Source: Przewalskia tangutica
Taxonomy: Eukaryota; Streptophyta; Magnoliopsida; Solanales; Solanaceae
DNA: 64,000 nt
Assembly: GCA_029844215.1 (NCBI GenBank)
Contig: CM056724.1
Span: forward strand, 91,779,093-91,843,092
Direction of reading: 5' to 3'
Below, piece by piece: positions 1 to 11,183 of this stretch. Position numbers and translations under genes: made by a program. The number at the start of each line of letters is the position of its first letter. Position 1 is the first letter of the stretch. The notes under the pieces were generated by a model. That model ran no database searches. It was not told the origin of the DNA and saw only the letters and a program-made list of their open reading frames with translations.

Positions 1-20
1 CTGAGAAACAAAAACAATTT

Positions 21-831
21 CCTGTTTGGCCCACATTTATGCAAATTTACTAGAATATTCTTTTTAATAGATTTAAAACTATTTAAAATATTCTTTTCTA
101 TCCTATGTTTCTAAAAATTAGTATATCTTTATAATTTAATAATTTTTTTAAAATTATTTAATTGCAACATTTAATAAAAAAATAATATTATATTGTACAT
201 AAAAAATGTAACGACAATATGATAGTCAATGACTCAAATATGTCCAAACCTACCCCCGCCCTACCCACACCTATCCCACCCATCTTTCTATGTCATATTT
301 TTTTACTTTTATAAAAAATATGAAATATTTTCTTCCCCCGTCCACCTACCCCTATAATTTTTTTTTTACCTTTATAAACAATTTTATAAAAAATACGAAT
401 TTTTTTTTTACCCCCCCCCCCCCCCCCCCCCGTCCCCACCCCATTGCCCTATCCCATTCTCAAATTTCTATTTCATATTTTATGTTACTTTTATAAAAAA
501 TGATTGAAAATATGAAATTTTTTCTTACCTCCCTACCCCCTCCCATCCACCTACCACATTCTCAAATTTCTATTTTATATTTTTTTTACTTTTATACACT
601 TTATAAAAAATATGAAGTTTTTCTTACCCTCACCCTACCCACCCCCTCCCCATTGCCCTACTCCATCCTTAAATTTCTATTTCATATTTTTTGTTACTTT
701 TATAAAAAATGATTGAAAATATGAAATTTCTTCTTACCTCTCCCCTACCCCCTTCCCCTACCACATTCTCAAATTTCTATTTTATATTTTTTTTACTTCC
801 AGAAACATTTTTAGAAGCTTGGCCAAACAGG
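21..831. mobile_element. MITE-like unit with 11-bp terminal inverted repeats
   Basis: CCTGTTTGGCC at 21-31 is the exact reverse complement of GGCCAAACAGG at 821-831. The ends enclose about 790 bp of AT-rich and pyrimidine-rich DNA with no supportable gene. Short non-coding DNA with inverted ends is typical of MITEs derived from DNA transposons. I see no convincing target-site duplication, so the exact ends and the superfamily are uncertain. The short proline- and phenylalanine-rich open frames inside are products of the repeat composition, not genes. Confidence 0.45.
285..800. repeat. AT/pyrimidine minisatellite, roughly 95-bp unit
   Basis: A unit recurs about five times with spacing near 95-100 bp. 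It contains TTTACTTTTATAAAAAATATGAA, followed by a C-rich tract and then CTCAAATTTCTATTT. A run of about 21 C residues lies near 411-431. The array fills most of the MITE-like unit. Confidence 0.6.
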
Positions 832-1043
832 TACTTAGTGGTATTTGCCATTGCATAAGTGCCTTCTCTCTTAATCCATTTCTCTAGTCTTTAGAGAGAA
901 TCTAATAAATAAGGCTCGTGCAAGGCGTTTACTTTTATTTGTTAAGCTCTATTTTGTTAGGCGAGACTGATAAAAAGAAAGGACAAGGGAAAATCATGCT
1001 TGGTTCTTCTCGACCCCGTTTCTGATGAACAGTTGGACTAGCG
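832..1043. other. Unassigned spacer between MITE-like unit and first LTR
   Basis: I see no gene, RNA or recognised element here. It is the left flank of the shared-LTR array, and the array starts sharply at the TGTTGAG at 1044. Confidence 0.5.
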
Positions 1044-1380
1044 TGTTGAGATATATAGTTGGTTAAAGTTGTTAAGAAGTAGTTAACACTAGTTAAGAAG
1101 CAGTTAACACTAGACACTAGATAATGCAGCTTTGGTTAAGTTAGTTCCAGCTTATAAATAGGTGGACTACTTTGTATTTTGTTCTTAAGAAGAATCATTA
1201 ATAAGAAATATCACAGAAGCTCAATTAAGAGCCCCAAAAATATCTCACTCTCGTTACTTGCTCTCTACTACTTCTCCTCAGTCTTATTCTCTCTCTCGCT
1301 TCTTCTTCTTCACTGTGAGCTTTTGCTCTCATGGCTGCGAGAATGCAGTAGCAAACAGAACTGATCCTGCAAACTTAACA
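1044..1380 (+). repeat. LTR A of small non-autonomous LTR element
   Basis: The LTR runs from TGTTGAGATATATAG to CTTAACA, about 337 bp with TG...CA ends. A TATA box (TATAAATA, 1153-1160) and a CT-rich transcribed stretch lie inside. It is followed by TGGTAT, the start of an initiator-Met primer site, but the interior then jumps straight to sequence equivalent to about 3972 in the next unit, so roughly 1 kb of leader is deleted. It carries an extra AGTTAACACTAGTTAAGAAGC-type duplication relative to LTRs B-D. This is the left-most LTR of the array. Confidence 0.85.
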
Positions 1381-2651
1381 TGGTATATCGAAGGATTTCT
1401 AGCCGGAATTGGAGTAGAAGTTGAAGGAGACTCCGCTGCATATCCGAGCTTATTATGATAGCTTGCGTGATGAGAATCGAGGGATTCTCTAGTCCAAGCG
1501 AGACTAGAGAACGAGGAGTTCTTGCCGCAATTTTACATAAGGAGAATCGAAAGATTCTCTAGTTCGAGAGAGACTAGAGAACGAAGAGTTCTTCATTAAT
1601 GTTGTGGGAGTTGAAGCTCCTGCTTGCTGCAGTTGATTGCTGCTGGTATTTTCTGCTGCTGCAGGACATTATTGTTGCTGGTTTTTCACCATTTTCTGGT
1701 GTTTTGACTGCTGCAAATGCAGCTGCTATTGTTGTTGTCACTTTCATGTGTAGCCAGCAGCAGATGAGGGGAACAATAGTTGATATGAATGTTGTGGTTG
1801 AAGCTAATGCTGTGACTGCTGCTAATGTAGTTGTTTGGGATGCAGTTGCAACAGCTGGTGTTGTTGGTTTTGGGGATGCTGCTACTGTTGAGCTTGTTGC
1901 TAGAGTTTTGGCTAATAGATACAATGTTGATGTTATGAATGATGTGGTGGCTCATGCTGATGCTAAAGTGGGTGCTGATGCTAATGCAGTATGTGCAGAA
2001 GTTCTTTATGCTGGGGCTAAGGGTGAAAATAGAGCTGGGTTGCTGTTTTTACCAATTGTTATTCCTACATATTGCAGCACACAATAGTTGCTGGAATTTG
2101 CTAATTGTTCACATTGTTGGTGTTGATATTGCTGCTGTTGTCACTTCTACTGTCGAACCTGCTGTTGTTGCTGCAGCAGTTGAAGGAAATGGAGATAATA
2201 CAACAACTGTTTTGGTTGTTACTGCTATTGATGTTGTTGCTAAAGTTGCTGCTGTGCAAGTTGTAGATGATGTTGTGGTTGGTGTATTTGCTGCTTCACA
2301 TCGCGTGCTGGGGAAGTCGTTTTGTCAAACATCGCTATTAATCGCCGAATTGTGGAGCAAGGTCAAGAATTTTATTAATTGTTCTGGAGTGACCATTATT
2401 CTTGCTCCCTGCACTGGGCCATAGGGATGCTGTATGACTAGTTTATCCATTTGTTGATGATATATTTGCTGCTTGAAGTTCCACGAGTCTGCAATAAGTT
2501 ACTCTGAGGGATTGTCTTGGTAGATTGTTGAGAGGTGCATGAATCTGCTGGAATTGCTGCAGCTGCTAGTGTGGCAGCTGTTGTGCTGTTGTCTAATATT
2601 GCTTCCAAGTTAGGACTAAACCGCTGTTTTCAGTGCCTAGCTTGAGGGGGA
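1381..2651 (+). mobile_element. Internal region of unit A (deleted leader)
   Basis: About 1.27 kb between LTR A and LTR B. It begins with repeats of GGATTCTCTAGTCCAAGCGAGACTAGAGAACGAG type. It continues with a GTTGCTGCT-rich stretch (about 1600-2290) that stays open in the sense frame at 1599-2087 and also in antisense frames. It ends with GCTTGAGGGGGA, a polypurine tract touching LTR B. No gag, protease, reverse transcriptase or integrase motif is present, so the element must use proteins from elsewhere. Compared with units B and C it lacks the bases equivalent to about 2984-3972. Confidence 0.7.
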
Positions 2652-2977
2652 TGTTGAGATATATATTTGGTTAAAGTTGTTAGTTGTTAAGAAGTAGTTA
2701 ACACTAGACACTAGTTAATGCAGCTTTGGTTAAGTTAGTTCCAGCTTATAAATAGGAGGACTACTTTGTATTTTGTTCTTAAGAAGAATCATTAATAAGA
2801 AATATCATAGAAGCTTAATTAACAGCCCTAAATATATCTCCCTCTCGTTACTTGCTCTCTGATACTTCTCATTTGTCTTATTCTCTCTCTCGCTTCTTCT
2901 TCTTCTTCATTGTGAGCTTTTGCTCTCATGGCTGCGAGAATGAAGTAGCAAACAGAACTGATCCTGCAAACTTAACA
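2652..2977 (+). repeat. LTR B of the array
   Basis: About 326 bp, from TGTTGAGATATATA to CTTAACA, with a TATA box at 2747-2754. It is preceded by a polypurine tract (CTTGAGGGGGA) and followed by TTGTATCAGAGCC. That sequence is the tRNA-iMet primer site with one G-to-T change. It serves at once as the right LTR of unit A and the left LTR of unit B. Confidence 0.88.
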
Positions 2978-3802
2978 TTGTATCAGAGCCTACTGATTCG
3001 TAGGACCTGCTAGGATTCGAAATTGATTGAAAAATCAAAATCGCGATTGACTGGAAAAAAATCAAAATCGCGATTTTCGTCTGAAAATCAGAAAATCAAA
3101 ATTGAAGAAACTGAAACTGTTGTGAATCGATCGAGATTAAGCTATTGATTCAAATCGAAGGGAGAGATCGAGGACACGAAAGAGTTCCTTCTGAAAAATT
3201 CTGAAAATTCGAAATTGCGAAGGAGTCGAGGACTTTCTTCTGAAAACAATCCGAATTGAAATTGAGGAACTATAATATTGAGGTAATCTCTGTAGAATAT
3301 ACTTTTCTTCTGAAAAATAAAAAATGGAGAATCGGAGAACCTGAAAATCAAAATCGCGATTGATTTCGCGATTTCCTTCTGAAAATCAGAGAATCGAAGA
3401 TCGATTCATCTTATTTGTTCCTCTATGGAGATGTTATCGTTTTCGACAGATACATTCAGCCTTTGGCTATCATTGCGATGTCGAAAATCATCGAAAATAT
3501 TTCTATAAGTTTTTTTTCGTATTGTTGTTGTGTTGGTTTCTGTCATGTGTTGGCGTGTTGGTTAAAGTTGTATTCGTGTTAGTGAATGTTGGATTGTTGT
3601 TTCTGTTTCACTGTGGATATTAATATTGTTCATAAAGCAGCAACTGCTATTGATTTTGTGTTGACGAATTGAAGAAAAGTGTCGTTCGTCATTTTTGTGT
3701 TGCAATTATTGTTGCTGGACATTGTGTTTCAGCCGTGAAAATGCTGATGTAGTTGACTGTTGAAGGTGCTGGTTATGTTGATCAGGATGTTAAAAGTAGG
3801 AA

Positions 3803-3889
3803 ATGTCTATCGATAGAAGGATCGAGGAGTTCTTAGCGATAAATAGACTAAGAATTGAGGGATACTTCGTCGAAGACATTATGGATTGA
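3803..3889 (+). CDS. Short sense ORF repeated in units B, C and D
   Basis: A 28-codon frame starting MSIDRRIEEFLAINRLRIEG and ending in TGA. The same frame is at 6390-6476 in unit C and, with small changes, from 18614 in unit D. The frame continues past the stop with a further RRIEGFLAGIG repeat (about 3965-4043). It could be the N-terminal remnant of a gag-like protein, or only a leader sequence that happens to stay open. I do not recognise the family. The sole support is conservation between units, which may simply reflect recent duplication. Confidence 0.25.
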   Translation: MSIDRRIEEFLAINRLRIEGYFVEDIMD

Positions 3890-4936
3890 GTTGACGCTCA
3901 ATTCAAAGAGTTATTCACAGGTCGATCAAGTGTTAGATTTTATGTTTTTATATGTGTAGCTCAGGATAGGAGAATCGAAGGATTTCTAGCCGGAATTGGA
4001 CTAGAAGTTGAGGGAAACTCCGCTGCATATCCGAGCTTATTATGATAGCTTGCGTGATGAGAATCGATGGATTCTCTAGTCCAAGCGAGACTAGAGAACG
4101 AGGGTTTCTTGCCGCCATTTTACATAAGGAGAATCAAAAAATTCTCTATTCTGAGCGAGACTAGAGAACGAGGAGTTATTCATTATTGTTGTGAGAGTTG
4201 AAGCTTCTGCTTGCTACAGCTATTTGCTGCTGGTATTTCCTGATGTTGCAAGACATTATTGTTGCTGGTTTTTCATTATTTTCTGGTGTTTTGGCTGCTG
4301 CAAATGTTGTTGCTGGTGTTGTTGTGCACTTTCATGTGTAGCCAACAGCAGATGAGGGGAGCAGTAGTTGATATAAATGTTGTGGTTGAAGCTAATGTTG
4401 ACCGCCGCTACGATTGTTTGGGATGCAGCACTGGTGGTGTTGTTGGTTTTGGGGATGCTGCTACTGCTGAGTTTGTTGCTGGAGTTTTGGATAATAGAGA
4501 CAATGCTGATGTTATGGATGGTGTGGTGGCTCATGCTGATGCTACATTGAGTGCTGCAGTGGGTGCTGATGCTAATGCAGTTTGTGCAGAAGTTCTTTAT
4601 GCTGGGGCTAAGGGTGCAAATGGAGTTGGGTTGATGTTTTTACCAATTGTTATTGCTACATATTGCTGCTCATAATAGTTGCTAGAATTTGCTAATTGCT
4701 CACATTGTTGGTGTTGATATTGATGTTGTTGTCACTCCTACTGTCGAAGCTGCTGTTGTTGCTGCAGTAGTTGAAGGACATTGAGATAATGCAACAAATG
4801 TTTTAGTTGTTACTGCTATTGATGTTCCTGCTAAAGCTGTTGTTGTGCAAGTTGTAGATGATGTTGTGATTGGTGTATTTGCTGCTTCTGTTACTGGTGT
4901 GGCTGCTGGGCAGCTGTTTTGCTGAAACTACTGCTA

Positions 4937-5167
4937 TTAACTGCCAGAATTGTGGAGCAAGGTCGAGAATTTGATTAATTGTTCTGGAGTGACTATCATT
5001 CCTGTTCCCTGCACTGGGCCATAGGGCTGTTGTATGACTGGTTTATCCATTTGTTGATGATTGATTTGCTGCTTGAAGTTCCAAAAGTCTGCAACAAGTT
5101 TCTCTAAGGGATTGTCTTGGTAGATTGCTAAGAGGTGCATGAATCTGCTGGAATTTGCTTGCTGCAA
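4937..5167 (-). CDS. Antisense ORF conserved between array units
   Basis: A 76-residue frame antisense to the LTRs. It contains SSRFMHL, YQDNP, WNFKQQINHQQMDKPVIQQP and PEQLIKFSTLLHNS. Near-identical readings occur at about 2390-2560 in unit A and 17340-17550 in unit C. On the antisense strand the adjacent CAGCAGCAAC-rich block would read as Q/N/S-rich protein. Mixed composition with W, F, Y and M looks more protein-like than the surrounding low-complexity sequence, so a captured host-gene or foreign gag fragment is possible. No family is assigned and there is no evidence of expression. Confidence 0.25.
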   Translation of the reverse strand: MQQANSSRFMHLLAIYQDNPLEKLVADFWNFKQQINHQQMDKPVIQQPYGPVQGTGMIVTPEQLIKFSTLLHNSGS

Positions 5168-5242
5168 TGGCCGTGTGGCGACTGTGCTTCGTCTAATATT
5201 GCTTAGTTAGATTGAAACCGTTGTTTTGCTCACTTGAGGGGA

Positions 5243-5565
5243 TGTTGAGATATATAGTTGGTTAAAGTTGTTAGTTGTTAAGAAGTAGTTAACACTAGAC
5301 ACTAGTTAATGCAGCTTTGGTTAAGTTAGTTCCAGCTTATAAATAGGAGGACTACTTTGTATTTTGTTCTTAAGAATAATCATTAATAAGAAATATCAAA
5401 GAAGCTTAATTAACAGCCATAAAAATATCTCCCTCTCGTTAATTGCTCTATGCTACTTCTCCTTTGTCTTATTCTCTCTCTCGCTTCTTCTTCTTCACTG
5501 TGAGATTTTGCTCTCATGGCTGCGAGAATGAAGTAGCAAACATAACTGATCCTGCAAACTTAACA
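5243..5565 (+). repeat. LTR C of the array
   Basis: About 323 bp, from TGTTGAGATATATAG to CTTAACA, with a TATA box at 5338-5345. It is preceded by CACTTGAGGGGA and followed by an exact TGGTATCAGAGCC primer site complementary to the 3' end of initiator Met tRNA (5566-5578). It is shared by units B and C. Confidence 0.88.
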
Positions 5566-6908
5566 TGGTATCAGAGCCTACTGATTCGTAGGACCTGCTA
5601 GGATTCGAAATTGATTGAAAAATCAAAATCGCGATTGACTGGAAAAAAATCAAAATCGCGAATTTCGTCTGAAAATCAGAAAATTGAAATTGAAGAAACT
5701 GAAACTGTTGTGAATGATCGAGATTAAGCAATTGATTCAAATCGAAGGGAGAGATTGAGGACACGAAAGAGTTCCTTCTGAAAAATTCTGAAAATTCAAA
5801 ATTGCGAAGGAGTCGAGGACTTTCTTCTGAAAACAATCCGAATTGAAATTGAGGAACTATAATATTGAGGTAATCTCTGTAGAATATACTTTTCTTATGA
5901 AAAATAAAAAACGGAGAATCAAAGAACCTGAAAATCAAAATCGCGATTGATTTCGCGATTTCCTTCTGAAAATCAAAGAATCGAAGATCGATTCGTCTTA
6001 TTTGTTCCGCTATGGAGATGTTATCATTTTCTGCGGATACATTCAGCCTTTGGCTATCATTGCGACGTCGAAGATCGTCGAAAATATTTCTATAAGTCTT
6101 TTTCGTATTGTTGTTGTGTTGGTTTCTGTCATGTGTTGGCTTGTTGGTTAAAGTTGTATTTGTGTTAGTGAATGTTGGATTGTTGCTGCTGTTTCACTGT
6201 GAATATTAATATTGTTCATAAAGCAGCAACTGCTATTGATTTTGTGTTGACGAATTGAAGAAAAGTGTCGTTCGTCATTTTTGTGTTGCTATTATTGTTG
6301 CTGGACATTGTGTTTCAGCCGTGAAAAATACTGATGCAGTTGACTGTTGAAGGTGCTGGTTATGTTGATCAGGATGTTAAAAGTAGGAAATGTCTATCGA
6401 TAGAAGGATCGAGGAGTTCTTAGCGATAAATAGACTAAGAATTGAGGGATACTTCGTCGAAGACATTATGGATTGAGTTGACGCTCAATTCAAAGAGTTA
6501 TTCACAAGTCGATCAAGTGTTAGATTTCCTGTTTTTATATGTGTAGCTCAGGATAGGAGAATCGAATGATTTCTAGCCGGAATTTGACTAGAAGTTGAGG
6601 GAGACTCCGTTGCATATCCGAGCTTATTATGATAGCTTGCGTGATGAGAATCGATGGATTCTCTAGTCCATTCGAGACTAGAGACCGAGGGGTTCTTGCC
6701 GTCATTTTACATAAGGAGAATAAAAAAATTCTCTAGTCTGAGCGAGACTAGAGAACGAGGAGTTCTTCATTATTGTTGTGAGAGTTGAAGCTCCTGTTTG
6801 CTGCAGCTATTTGCTGCTGGTATTTCCTGTTGTTGCAGGATATTATTGTTGCTGGTTTTTCATTATTTTCTGGTGTTTTGGCTGCTGCAAACGCTTCAGT
6901 GTCGTTGT
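5566..6908 (+). mobile_element. Internal region of unit C, left part
   Basis: The left 1.34 kb of the unit C interior, colinear with 2978-4320: primer site, palindromic leader, short MSIDRR frame (6390-6476) and start of the GTTGCTGCT block. It is cut at 6908 by the 9.8-kb element and resumes at 16711. The bases GTTGT at 6904-6908 are the left copy of the target-site duplication. Confidence 0.8.
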
Positions 6909-7821
6909 TGTCACGACCCGACCTCGACCGCGATCGTTCCTACCCGGCACCCTTACTGTAAACATCGAGAAAAACCAATGGAACATACATGAAACTTATA
7001 AAATAAAAACAACAATAATAAAACAACAAGTTAGCCGATGGCTACCTTTCCCGAACGATACATACATAAACGGTTGCCTCCTTTCCTTTACAAATCGACC
7101 CACAATATGTGACTACGCACCTCTAAGAGTTTTGACCTAACTCTGTGGCGGACAAGGCCCCGCTGCACTGAATGAACATAAACGTGACAACTCCGGAACA
7201 CTGGAGCCATCTCAACTTGTTGAACCGGGATCCTAAGCTCGCGGATCCACAACTGTGTACCTAAACCTGCGGGCATGAACGCAGCCCCGGGGTCGATAAC
7301 AGTACCGAATATGGAATGAAATAACGTCTGATAAGAAATGTCACAACTGCATAAAAGAATGACAAGGACAAGTATAAAAATACATACCAGATCCTGCCGT
7401 GTCATTATCACTTATGAACTTAATCGTACCTTATTATCTTTTCCATTCCCAATAAAAGTTATAGTCACATTCTTACGTACATTATTAGAAAAAGAATCAT
7501 TAAGTTCATTACCATATAACTTACTTATCTTTCATAACATAGTCCGGCCATTACGGAGGGACACATATACTACCCGGCCCAATCTGGGACGCGATCAAGT
7601 CACACTAATATCAAAGCATGCCCGTGGAATCCCCCATCACTGTCGACAGCTAAAAGTGTAAAACATAACCATGTGACGCGCCCGTGGCATCCCACCTCAC
7701 TGTCGGCGTACACATACACCATACCTACATATATCTCCTGCCCGTGGTATCCCACATCACCGCCGATACTATAAGTGTAGAATATAACCACGGGTCTCAC
7801 GCCCATAATATCAATCAAAAC

Positions 7822-8155
7822 AGGTGGTATAACGTCTGGGCTTGCCCTCATTTATACTCTTACCACGGAGAAGGTGGTAGCGGGGTATAACGTCTTGGGC
7901 TTGCCCTCATTTATACTCTTACCACGGAGAAGTGGTAGCGGGGTATAACGTCTTGGGCTTGCCCTCATTTATACTTTTACCGGAGGTGGTACAACGTCGG
8001 GCTTGCCTCATTTATACTCTTACCCTATCTCAACCGGCCGACAATCAACACATAAAGGTGTGGTACAGTCTTGGGGTTTACCCTCACTTATACTCTTACC
8101 ACGGAGAAGGTGGTACAACGTCTTGGGCTTGCCCTCATTTATACTCTTACCCTAT
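7822..8155. repeat. LTR tandem array of about 54 bp (GGTGGTATAACGTC unit)
   Basis: Repeats of a unit containing GGTGGTATAACGTC and CTCATTTATACTCTTACC. The same array, in reverse, lies in the Tekay LTRs (30357, 60085) and in the solo LTR (53636), and again at 13308-13675. Open frames through it come from the unit length and are not genes. Confidence 0.8.
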
Positions 8156-8392
8156 TTCGACCGACCATCAAACAAGACATAAGCACTAACATGTCTTTTT
8201 ATAAAAATCGGAAATTTAACCCAAGTACTCCAAATAGCGGAAGCATACCCGTGGAATCCCACATCACCGCTTGCAGACGTCCCAAGAACTTACATAACAA
8301 GACGGTAACCCTTCAACCGAGAGTCGCGACAACTTAATAAAACATAATACTTGCACTCAAAGGCTATTACGACATATAGGCAAGTTCTCAAT

Positions 8393-8930
8393 TAACCAAG
8401 CCAAAGTACTTATCAAGGCACACATAGGATAATTCTCATTTAACAAGCCAAAGTACTTATCAGACACTAATAGAATAAATTCTCATTTAACAAGCCAAAG
8501 TACTTATCCGCACAAATAGAATAAATTCTCATTTAACAAGCCAAAGTACTTATCCGCACAAATAGAATAAATTCTCATTTAACAAGCCAAAGTACTTATC
8601 CAGCACAAATAGAATAAATTCTCATTTAACAAGCCAAAGTACTTATCCGCACAAATAGAATAAATTCTCATTTAACAAGCCAAAGTACTTATCAAGGCAC
8701 ACTTAGACAAATTATCAATTTATCAAGCCAAAGTACTAATCAAGGCATACATAGAATAATTCTCTTTAACAAGTCAAAGTACTTATCAAGGCACACTTAG
8801 ACAAATTATCAATTTATCAAGCCAAAGTACTAATCAAGGCATACATAGAATAATTCTCTTTTAACAAGTCAAAGTACTTATCAAGGCACACTTAGACAAA
8901 TTATCAATTTATCAAGCCAAAGTACTACGA
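8393..8930. repeat. 46/47-bp tandem array inside LTR
   Basis: Units of 46-47 bp containing CAAGCCAAAGTACTTATC and ATAGAATAAATTCTCATTTAA, then a longer variant with GGCACACTTAGACAAATTATC. Roughly ten copies. The same array is at 13917-14453 in the other LTR. Confidence 0.85.
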
Positions 8931-11183
8931 CGACATTCTTTTATAAAAGACTCCTTTCTATGTAAAGCCCCAAGATACTAACAACCGTAGTATCAAGTCC
9001 TATTCACCTTTCAAGACAAGTCACAATACCTTTTAGAAATACAAATACCGCTTCTAAATCAAGTGACTTCTTTTATTAAAACCTTAAGCAATTGGTACCT
9101 TTGAACCAATTTGCGTTCCTTAATACAAGTTATTTCTTTGATTACTTTATTAGAGAAAACTATTCTCTTAACCTTCCATAAAGCCGTTATAACCAACTTC
9201 CCATAAAGCCGTTATAACCCTTTATGGTTTAGACCAACACGTTCCTTTTATAACCAAGAGACTTCTACTTTTTGAAACCAAGTATTAAATACTTTCAAAT
9301 CAATTCTCATACCTTTCAAAAATACTACTAGTCTCTTAACCTTTAGAAAACAAGCGACTCATTTTATATAACACCTTAGGCAATTAATGCCTTAAAAACA
9401 AGTTGCCTTTTCACTAAAATCAAGTCATTTATCTTTCCATAAAGCAAATATAACTAACTTCCCATAAAGCCGTTATATTCACTTTATACCTTAGCCAAAA
9501 ACAATTTCCTATCCAAGGGACTTATACGTTTAAAACGGAACAAGTATCACATACTTTAAAACTCTTCAAGTCCCTTAACTTAAAAAAAACTCAAGACATC
9601 CTTTATTCTTTCAAAGAAGTGAGTTAATCTCCTAACTCACCCGACTTGGCTATTCATAAAATTAGTAAAGGATATCAAGGTGTTATACGTCTACCGTACT
9701 ACATACGCGCAACTAGTCATGCTCAAAGATAGGAAAAGTACTAAATATAGTAGATCACACAACTACCTCTTAACTTCTAAGAGTAGAAGGAAACATGAAA
9801 TGATACCACAAGTATATTCCATACATAGAATCATGCCAAAGGAAGGAAGAGGTTCACATACCTCGCGACGATTGTCGACAGGTAGCAAAATGCTCCAAAG
9901 TACTTCAACCTATAATGGTCACAATATGTCCATTAACCTCTTACTTCAACGTAGAATATCCTAGGTGCTAAGTCACTAAATCCTACGGGGAATCGGACAG
10001 CACCTCCTTTGTTTCTACTTACTTTGCCACCTTTTTCAAGGTCGAATACAATAACCAAACAGCCCCAATTGGCTCACAATTTATATAGCAGGTAGTCCAA
10101 TACAATGACTAACTAAATGACCCCAATTGGCTCACAATTTATACGAAGGTAGTCGATACAAGTGACTAACTAAACAGCCCCAATTGGCTCACAATTTATA
10201 TTTCAACCCAAATTTGTAGCATAACATGATATCAAGTCGCATTTGATTATAATAACCATAATCCTTAAGTCAATGACATGCGACGGTTCTAACAACGATT
10301 AAATTGTAATCCAACTTAACATGGCTTATATGTCATTTCGGATTTTAGGCTACAATCCATAATACTTATAAAACTTCAACACATATACTTCATGCTAGTA
10401 AAATGTAAGGCTAACAACAAAATACATAATCTTGTAACACTTAAAGAGAACAAGATTATACCTCCATGAATCTCAATCTAACTTCCAACCAAATCGCTCC
10501 TTAGTAGTTTAGAACCTCTCCAAGACACTTCAATCCGCTTTGAGACCCTAGAACAACACCAACAATTTCCTTCAAGCTTCCAATCCAAAACCTAGAAAGC
10601 AACTAGGTTTTCACTTTGCGACTAACCCGAAAACTATCTTTTTCCGAGATTTTTCTATTGAGATACACTTACAACACCCTCATGAACCTTGGTTTAAAGT
10701 GTGGAGCTTATTGGACAAAAATTGGCAATTTTCCTTCTTGAAAATCCTCAAAGCCGTGAGCTCCCTTAAGAGCAAGAACAAGTTTTTTTTTCAATTTTTT
10801 TCTCTAAGTGTAGAATGACAAAGTCTTGCTACTAGTATACTTAAATAACACAAGGAAGGGTCAAGATTAAAACAAATGGGTGGCTTGGATGCATTTTAAT
10901 TAAATATCAAGCTAAGTGGGGTCATTGACTTGGTCAATGTTGTCAAGCTCTAAGCCTTGCAAGACTTCATCATAAATTATGGTCAAATGACCATTCCACC
11001 CATGAAATTTCGTCCATGTCCATTAAGGGGGGGGGGTGACACGTGTCGCCCTCCCGTTCGTCGCAATAATTCGTTTTCCGACAAATTTCAAATTTCCGAT
11101 AAATTTTTACAAGTCTCAAATCTTAACAATGTGAGTTCTTACGTACGTTCTTAAAACATGTCCTGTAAATACGGGGTGTAACA

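Larger units (their letters stand above)
2978..5242 (+). mobile_element. Internal region of unit B
   Basis: About 2.27 kb with no recognisable pol. In order it holds a primer site (2978-2990), a leader rich in AATCGCGATT palindromes (3039-3365), a GTTG-rich stretch, a short sense frame at 3803-3889, RIEGFL-type repeats (3960-4160), a GTTGCTGCT-rich block (4200-4880), an antisense-open block (4937-5167) and a polypurine tract before LTR C. This is the most complete uninterrupted interior of the family here. Length and content fit a non-autonomous LTR element larger than a typical TRIM. Confidence 0.72.
6909..11183 (-). repeat. 3' LTR (left copy) of the 9.8-kb element
   Basis: Read on the minus strand it begins TGTTACACCCCGTATTTAC and ends GGGTCGTGACA-like. 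It carries two internal tandem arrays (7822-8155 and 8393-8930). Against 12401-16705 it is almost colinear, but it loses bases repeatedly where the other copy has GGGG, CCCC, CCTGG or CCAGG. Confidence 0.85.

Noticed and set aside
1599..2087. 162-residue sense ORF rich in A, V and D, with relatives at 4259-4675 and 16707-17069
   Set aside because: It comes from a GTTGCTGCT-rich block that is also open on the other strand, with low-complexity composition and no recognisable domain. Too weak to call a gene.
8393..8930. Regular 46-bp repeats that could suggest a CRISPR array
   Set aside because: The units are contiguous with no variable spacers, sit inside a eukaryotic LTR, and are duplicated in the partner LTR.
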